From NCBI GenBank assembly GCA_964645835.1, contig CAZYDG010000019.1:1-26417 (forward strand): a stretch of 26,417 nt of DNA, written 5' to 3'. Of the stretch, positions 22,241-26,417 are shown in pieces. The DNA is from CAZBME01 sp964645835. GTDB lineage: Bacteria > Desulfobacterota > Syntrophia > Syntrophales > UBA8958. A program made the position numbers and the translations under genes. Below the pieces are notes generated by a model that was given only the letters and a program-made list of their open reading frames with translations, searched no databases and was not told the DNA's origin. Numbering within the stretch: the first letter of the stretch is position 1; each line of letters opens with the position of its first letter.

Positions 22241-23949
22241 TGCGTTATTCAGAAATGTTTTTGCCCACGGGCAGGGAGGTCCCCTCCGATGCGGAAATTA
22301 TCAGTCATCAGCTCATGCTGCGAGCGGGTCTTATTCGTAAGCTTTCCAGCGGCATATATAATTATTTGCCCATCGGTTACCGGGTTGTCCGGAAGCTGGA
22401 ACAGATCATCCGTGAGGAGATGAATCGCGCCGGGGCACAAGAACTGCACATGCCCATGGTTCAGCCTGCCGAGCTCTGGAAAGAGTCGGGCCGTTGGGAT
22501 TTCTACGGCAAAGAGCTTTTGCGCTTCCGGGACAGGCGCGATGCGGAATGCTGTCTCGGGCCGACCCACGAAGAGGTTATTACCGATCTGGTGCGCAACG
22601 AGGTAAAATCCTATAGGCAGCTGCCTTTGAATCTCTATCAGATACAGACGAAATATCGCGATGAAATCCGGCCGCGGTTCGGCGTTATGCGATGCCGGGA
22701 ATTCGGGATGAAGGATGCATACAGCTTCGATATCGATGAGGCGGGCGCTGAGATAAGTTATAACAAAATGTTCGAGGCGTACAATCGCATCTTCGAACGG
22801 TGCAGCCTGCGCTTCCGTCCCGTCGAGGCCGACACGGGCAGTATCGGAGGCAGCTATTCCCATGAATTCCTCGTCATGGCCGAATCCGGTGAAGATGCCA
22901 TGGCCTATTGCGCCAAATGCGGTTATGCCGCCAATCTGGAGAAAGCGGAGATTTCCAGGCCTGATTTGACGCCTCTTGATGAGACGGCTTTTATTCCTCT
23001 TGAAGAGGTATATACGCCCGATGTCCGCACCATCGACGAAGTATGCGCCTTTCTTTCCGCCGCTCCCGGGGATATTATCAAGACCCTCGTGTTCGTTGCC
23101 GATGGTCAGCCGGTTGCCATCCTGGTTCGTGGTGATGAAGAGGTTAATGAGATCAAGGTGAAGAACTATCTGAAATGCGACATCCTGGAAATGGCTATGG
23201 ACGATATGATCAGGGATGTGGCCTCCTCCCCGATAGGGTTTGTCGGGCCTGTGGGGATTAAGTGCCGGGTTATCGCCGATTATTCGATTATGAACAGGAT
23301 CAATATGGTGGCAGGCGCCAACAAAGAGGACCATCACATACGGAATGCGAATCCCGGCAGGGATTTCAAGCTATCCGAGTATGCCGATCTGCGTGTCGTC
23401 CGGGAAGGGGACTGCTGCCCGAGATGCGCCGGTGAAATCAGGTTTGCCAGGGGTATTGAAGTAGGGCACGTGTTCAAATTGGGGACTAAATACAGCAAGA
23501 CCATGAAGGCCATGTATCTTGATCGTAACGGCAAGGAACAATTCATCGTTATGGGTTGCTACGGCATTGGCGTCGGTCGGACTGTCGCAGCCTGCATAGA
23601 ACAGTCCCATGACGATAACGGCATCGTGTGGCCCATGGCTCTTGCCCCATACCATGTCATCGTCACGCCAGTGAATATGAATGAACCGAATCTGGCGGAA
23701 GCCGCGCAAAGATTGTATGAATCGCTGATTGAGCAAGGGATCGAGGTGATTCTCGACGACCGTGACGAGCGGGCCGGCGTCAAGTTCAAGGACGCAGATC
23801 TGATTGGGATTCCCCTGCGGATTACAGTAGGGCCGAAGCGCCTCTCTGAGGGGAAGGTTGAGATCAAAATCCGGAGATCGGGCGAGAATGTAGTCCTGCC
23901 CATCGCCGAGGCTGTTCCTTTTATCGTTGAAAAAGTCAAAGAAGGCTAA
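22240..23949 (+). CDS. proS: Prolyl-tRNA synthetase (bacterial type with editing domain)
   Basis: ProS charges tRNA-Pro and edits mischarged Ala-tRNA-Pro. The 569-residue protein is the full bacterial type. Class II motif 1 is in GIYNYLPIGYRVVRKLEQIIREEMNRAGAQE, and motif 2 runs through CLGPTHEEVITDLV to YRDEIRPRFGVMRCREFGMKDAYSFD. A YbaK-like editing insertion lies at about 225-390, with KTLVFVADGQPVAILVRGDEEVNEIK. Motif 3 is GCYGIGVGRTVAACIEQ, and a C-terminal anticodon-binding domain has DDRDERAGVKFKDADLIGIPLRI. Its ATG overlaps the ispG TAA, so the two are probably coupled. Confidence 0.97.
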   Translation: MRYSEMFLPTGREVPSDAEIISHQLMLRAGLIRKLSSGIYNYLPIGYRVVRKLEQIIREEMNRAGAQELHMPMVQPAELWKESGRWDFYGKELLRFRDRRDAECCLGPTHEEVITDLVRNEVKSYRQLPLNLYQIQTKYRDEIRPRFGVMRCREFGMKDAYSFDIDEAGAEISYNKMFEAYNRIFERCSLRFRPVEADTGSIGGSYSHEFLVMAESGEDAMAYCAKCGYAANLEKAEISRPDLTPLDETAFIPLEEVYTPDVRTIDEVCAFLSAAPGDIIKTLVFVADGQPVAILVRGDEEVNEIKVKNYLKCDILEMAMDDMIRDVASSPIGFVGPVGIKCRVIADYSIMNRINMVAGANKEDHHIRNANPGRDFKLSEYADLRVVREGDCCPRCAGEIRFARGIEVGHVFKLGTKYSKTMKAMYLDRNGKEQFIVMGCYGIGVGRTVAACIEQSHDDNGIVWPMALAPYHVIVTPVNMNEPNLAEAAQRLYESLIEQGIEVILDDRDERAGVKFKDADLIGIPLRITVGPKRLSEGKVEIKIRRSGENVVLPIAEAVPFIVEKVKEG

Positions 23950-23957
23950 TTGGCGTA

Positions 23958-26105
23958 ATGTTACGCATCACGGATATTCTTGATAAGACGCAGGCTTACA
24001 TGTCGCCTGAAGAACTGGAGCGGATTGAAAAGGCTTATGTCTTTTCCGCTACGGTTCACCAGGGACAGTTGCGCCTGTCCGGGGAACCCTATCTGACCCA
24101 TCCCATGGAGGTGGCCGGTATCCTGGCGGACATGAAACTTGATGCCGCCACGATCATTACGGGCCTTCTTCATGATACGGTGGAAGACACCCTGACCACG
24201 CTGGATCAGATCGAAGAGGCCTTTGGAAAAGATGTGGCCCAACTGGTTGACGGCCTGACCAAGATCAGCAAGATAACTTTTGCCAGTCAGGAAGAACGGC
24301 AGGCAGAGAATTTCCGTAAGATGATTCTGGCCATGTCCTCCGATATCCGTGTTCTCCTTGTCCGTCTTGCCGACCGTGTTCACAATATGAGGACCCTTCA
24401 GTATCAGACGCCGGAAAAGCAGCAATTTATCTCACGGGAAACACTCGAACTCCATGCCCCCCTGGCCAATCGTCTTGGAATCAACTGGATGAAGACGGAA
24501 CTGGAGGATCTGGCCTTCTTATATCTCAACCGCGAGGCCTACGACGAGATATCCAAAAGGATCGACAAGAAAAAAGAACAGCGGGATCTCTACACGGAAG
24601 AAGTCAAGAGGATCATTTCCCAGGAAATGGAGAAGGTTGGCCTGAAAGTAGAAGTGGAAGGCAGGGCTAAACATATCTTCAGCATCTATACCAAAATGAA
24701 GTCTCAGGGAATCGATTTCGATGAGGTTTACGATCTGATCGCTTTTCGTATCATCCTTGAATCCGATAAGGATAAGGAGTGCTATGAAGCCTTAAGCGTC
24801 ATTCATGCCCTTTGGAAACCCGTTCCGGGACGTTTCAAGGATCGTATCGCCATGCCCAAAGCCAATGGATACCGCTCCCTCCATACGACCGTCATCGGTC
24901 CCTATGGGGAGCGGGTAGAAGTACAGATCCGGACGCGGGCTATGCATGATTGGGCGGAAGAAGGGATTGCGGCCCACTGGCGCTATAAAGAAAAACGGTC
25001 CACCATGGAATCCGATGACGAGCAAATCCGCAAGATGCGGGAACTCCTGGAAGTCCAACAGGACTCGGATAATCCGCGCGAGTTTATGACCAACCTCAAA
25101 ATGGCCCTTTTCCCGGATGAGGTCTATGTCTTTACACCAGGCGGTGATGTCAAATCTTTCCCCCGGGGGGCAACACCCATCGATTTTGCCTACAGCGTCC
25201 ATACGGACGTAGGTACACAGTGTATCGGCGCCAAAATCAACCGCAGCATTGTGCCTCTGAAATATGAGCTGCAAAACGGCGATACGGTGGAAATTATTAC
25301 CCAGGCCGGCCATCACCCCGGCAAGGATTGGCTGAAATGGGCCGTTACATCCAAGGCCCGGACCAAGATCAAGACATGGATCAAGACAGAGGAACGAAAA
25401 AAGAGTGTTGAACTAGGCCGGGATATCCTGGAACGGGAACTCAAGAAGCATAACCTGAAACTCTCGACGATCCTGAAATCCGATGAGATCCGCAAGGTAT
25501 TTGACGAGCACAAGATCAACAACGTCGAAGATCTCATGGCCCTCGTGGGTTTCGGCCGTGTTTCGGCCAAGCATATTGCGAATCATTTTCTACCAGATGA
25601 AGTAAAAAAGAAAGAGGAACAGGTACCGGAGAAGATCAAACAAAGGGAATCGGCGCCGTCAACGGTCGGCATCTCCCTGACAGGCGTGGAAGATGTTATG
25701 GTCAAGTTCGCCAAGTGCTGCGCGCCTATCCCTGGAGACGATATCGTCGGTTTTATTTCCAGAGGGAGGGGGATCACGATCCACACCCAGCAATGTCCGA
25801 ATCTTCTTGAACTGGACCAGGATCGAATTGTCGAGGTACAGTGGAACGTCAAGAAGAAGCAGACTTTCTCCGTCCTGATGCGCGTCGTCTGCCGCGATAA
25901 AAAAGGTGTTCTGGCAGAGGTCAGTGCCGTCATTGCCTCTATGGATGTCAACATTACCCATGCGGAGGTGGATACGACGCCCGATTTACGGGCCATCTGC
26001 TCTTTTAAGGTAGAGGTTCATGATCTGAACCAGTTCAATCATATGGTTTCATCCATTAAAGGCCTTAAATCCGTTATCTCCGTTGAGAGGTCCCGGCAGA
26101 AATGA
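23958..26105 (+). CDS. rsh: Bifunctional (p)ppGpp synthetase/hydrolase (Rsh)
   Basis: Rsh makes and degrades the alarmone (p)ppGpp. The 715-residue protein is full length. Its N-terminal HD hydrolase domain has H48 in LTHPMEVAGIL and the intact HDTVEDT (72-78), so hydrolysis should work. The synthetase domain has RFKDRIAMPKANGYRSLHTT from residue 292; the RxKD form, as opposed to ExDD, is typical of bifunctional or SpoT-like enzymes. A TGS domain (VYVFTPGGDVKSFPRGATPIDFAYSVHTDVG), a conserved Cys-rich CCAPIPGDDIVGFISRGRGITIH, and a C-terminal ACT domain follow. AAGG lies 12 bp before ATG. It is the last gene; no terminator is visible except the palindromic repeat downstream. SpoT or RelA are alternative labels. 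Confidence 0.95.
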   Translation: MLRITDILDKTQAYMSPEELERIEKAYVFSATVHQGQLRLSGEPYLTHPMEVAGILADMKLDAATIITGLLHDTVEDTLTTLDQIEEAFGKDVAQLVDGLTKISKITFASQEERQAENFRKMILAMSSDIRVLLVRLADRVHNMRTLQYQTPEKQQFISRETLELHAPLANRLGINWMKTELEDLAFLYLNREAYDEISKRIDKKKEQRDLYTEEVKRIISQEMEKVGLKVEVEGRAKHIFSIYTKMKSQGIDFDEVYDLIAFRIILESDKDKECYEALSVIHALWKPVPGRFKDRIAMPKANGYRSLHTTVIGPYGERVEVQIRTRAMHDWAEEGIAAHWRYKEKRSTMESDDEQIRKMRELLEVQQDSDNPREFMTNLKMALFPDEVYVFTPGGDVKSFPRGATPIDFAYSVHTDVGTQCIGAKINRSIVPLKYELQNGDTVEIITQAGHHPGKDWLKWAVTSKARTKIKTWIKTEERKKSVELGRDILERELKKHNLKLSTILKSDEIRKVFDEHKINNVEDLMALVGFGRVSAKHIANHFLPDEVKKKEEQVPEKIKQRESAPSTVGISLTGVEDVMVKFAKCCAPIPGDDIVGFISRGRGITIHTQQCPNLLELDQDRIVEVQWNVKKKQTFSVLMRVVCRDKKGVLAEVSAVIASMDVNITHAEVDTTPDLRAICSFKVEVHDLNQFNHMVSSIKGLKSVISVERSRQK

Positions 26106-26159
26106 TCTTTGCAGGTAGCAGCCATATCAGCAGGTTGTTGTTGAAATACTCGATCTAGG

Positions 26160-26278
26160 GCAGTCTGTTCAAAAATGTCCAGATGCAAGGCGCGCAAAAG
26201 TCGAGGAATGAGGCGTACATAGAGGTACGTCGAATGACGAGGCTTTTAGCGCAACGCAGCAGATGGCATTTTTCAACA
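26160..26278. repeat. Palindromic intergenic repeat, family A, copy 2, end cut by IS
   Basis: GCAGTCTGTTCAAAAATGTC begins the left arm at 26160. The apical hairpin is CGTAC (26214-26218) with GTACG (26225-26229). The right arm runs to TTTTTCAACA at 26278, after which the expected GACTGC is missing and the IS end begins. The copy is in the same orientation as copy 1 and lacks the family B insert. It lies 54 bp after the rsh stop and could act as a hairpin at the 3' end of the transcript. Nothing else is recognised in 26106-26159. Confidence 0.8.
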
Positions 26279-26279
26279 T

Positions 26280-26417
26280 GCCCGTTGCCTCAGATTAAAA
26301 TGTTACCGAAAGTGTAGTGACAAGAGGTAACGTTGCCTCATAAAGAAAGTTACCCCGGTTTGATGTGTGAGAAGATCGTTTTGAGTTTCTTTTCCATAGC
26401 CTTTCTTAGCAGGAATG
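26280..26417 (-). mobile_element. Insertion sequence, 3' end only (right, inverted copy)
   Basis: This is the reverse complement of 31-168 with two mismatches. The outer boundary at about 26280 abuts the truncated family A repeat. The same paired CGTTGCCTCA decamers and 16-bp palindrome (26324-26339) are present. The element continues beyond the window. Confidence 0.75.
26350..26417 (-). CDS. Transposase-like protein, C-terminal 21 residues (inverted copy)
   Basis: On the minus strand the frame open from the window edge ends at TAA 26350-26352 and encodes the same Lys-rich tail (MEKKLKTIFSHIKPG) as the left copy. It shares the left copy's limits: only the extreme C-terminus is visible and the family cannot be named. 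Confidence 0.45.
   Translation of the reverse strand, partial: FLLRKAMEKKLKTIFSHIKPG

Noticed and set aside
22249..23337. 362-codon minus-strand frame opposite proS
   Set aside because: Shadow of proS; the plus-strand protein carries all class II synthetase motifs.
1..26417. Composite transposon carrying 22 housekeeping genes
   Set aside because: The cargo is core, single-copy type genes in conserved order. A contig bounded by repeated IS copies explains the layout more simply.

Overview
The window reads as about 26 kb of bacterial core chromosome, most likely from a Desulfobacterota (former Deltaproteobacteria) lineage, perhaps near Syntrophales. That placement is an inference. It rests on a split biotin carboxylase / carboxyltransferase-BCCP pair, an rpsB-tsf-pyrH-frr-uppS-cdsA-dxr-rseP block followed by psd-pssA-asd, moderate GC, and intergenic regions full of palindromic repeats. 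All 22 complete protein genes are on the + strand and appear intact. I see no tRNA, rRNA or CRISPR array, and no prophage or defence genes.

Layout. (1) 1-168: 3' end of an insertion sequence with the last 31 codons of an unidentified transposase-like gene. (2) 169-573: palindromic repeats and a strong sigma-70-type promoter. (3) 574-4015: a two-gene biotin-dependent carboxylase (pycA/pycB-like). (4) 4078-6644: a terminator or attenuator hairpin, then secA. (5) 6645-6951: one palindromic repeat nested inside another. (6) 6952-8151: argJ. (7) 8152-8723: two more repeat families and the rpsB leader. (8) 8724-11454: rpsB-tsf-pyrH-frr, closed by a strong terminator. (9) 11674-16219: uppS-cdsA-dxr-rseP-tsaB. 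(10) 16309-21064: psd-pssA-asd-rsmD-coaD-aspC. (11) 21161-26105: ispG-proS-rsh. (12) 26106-26417: another palindromic repeat, cut by a second, inverted copy of the same IS end.

Functional links. Several genes feed the envelope. dxr and ispG belong to the MEP isoprenoid pathway and uppS makes undecaprenyl diphosphate. cdsA, pssA and psd form the CDP-diacylglycerol to phosphatidylserine to phosphatidylethanolamine route. rseP and secA act in membrane proteolysis and protein export. The rest serve translation (rpsB, tsf, frr, proS, rsmD, tsaB), nucleotide and cofactor supply (pyrH, coaD), amino acids (argJ, asd, aspC), anaplerosis (pycA/B) and the stringent response (rsh). Many junctions overlap by 1-4 bp, so translational coupling is likely.

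The unusual content lies between the genes rather than in them. There are four families of imperfect palindromic repeats (called A, B, C and D here). One B copy sits inside an A copy, A and B share an apical hairpin motif, and an IS end interrupts the terminal arm of another A copy. I found no convincing undescribed multi-gene system. The repeat/IS relationship is the best lead.
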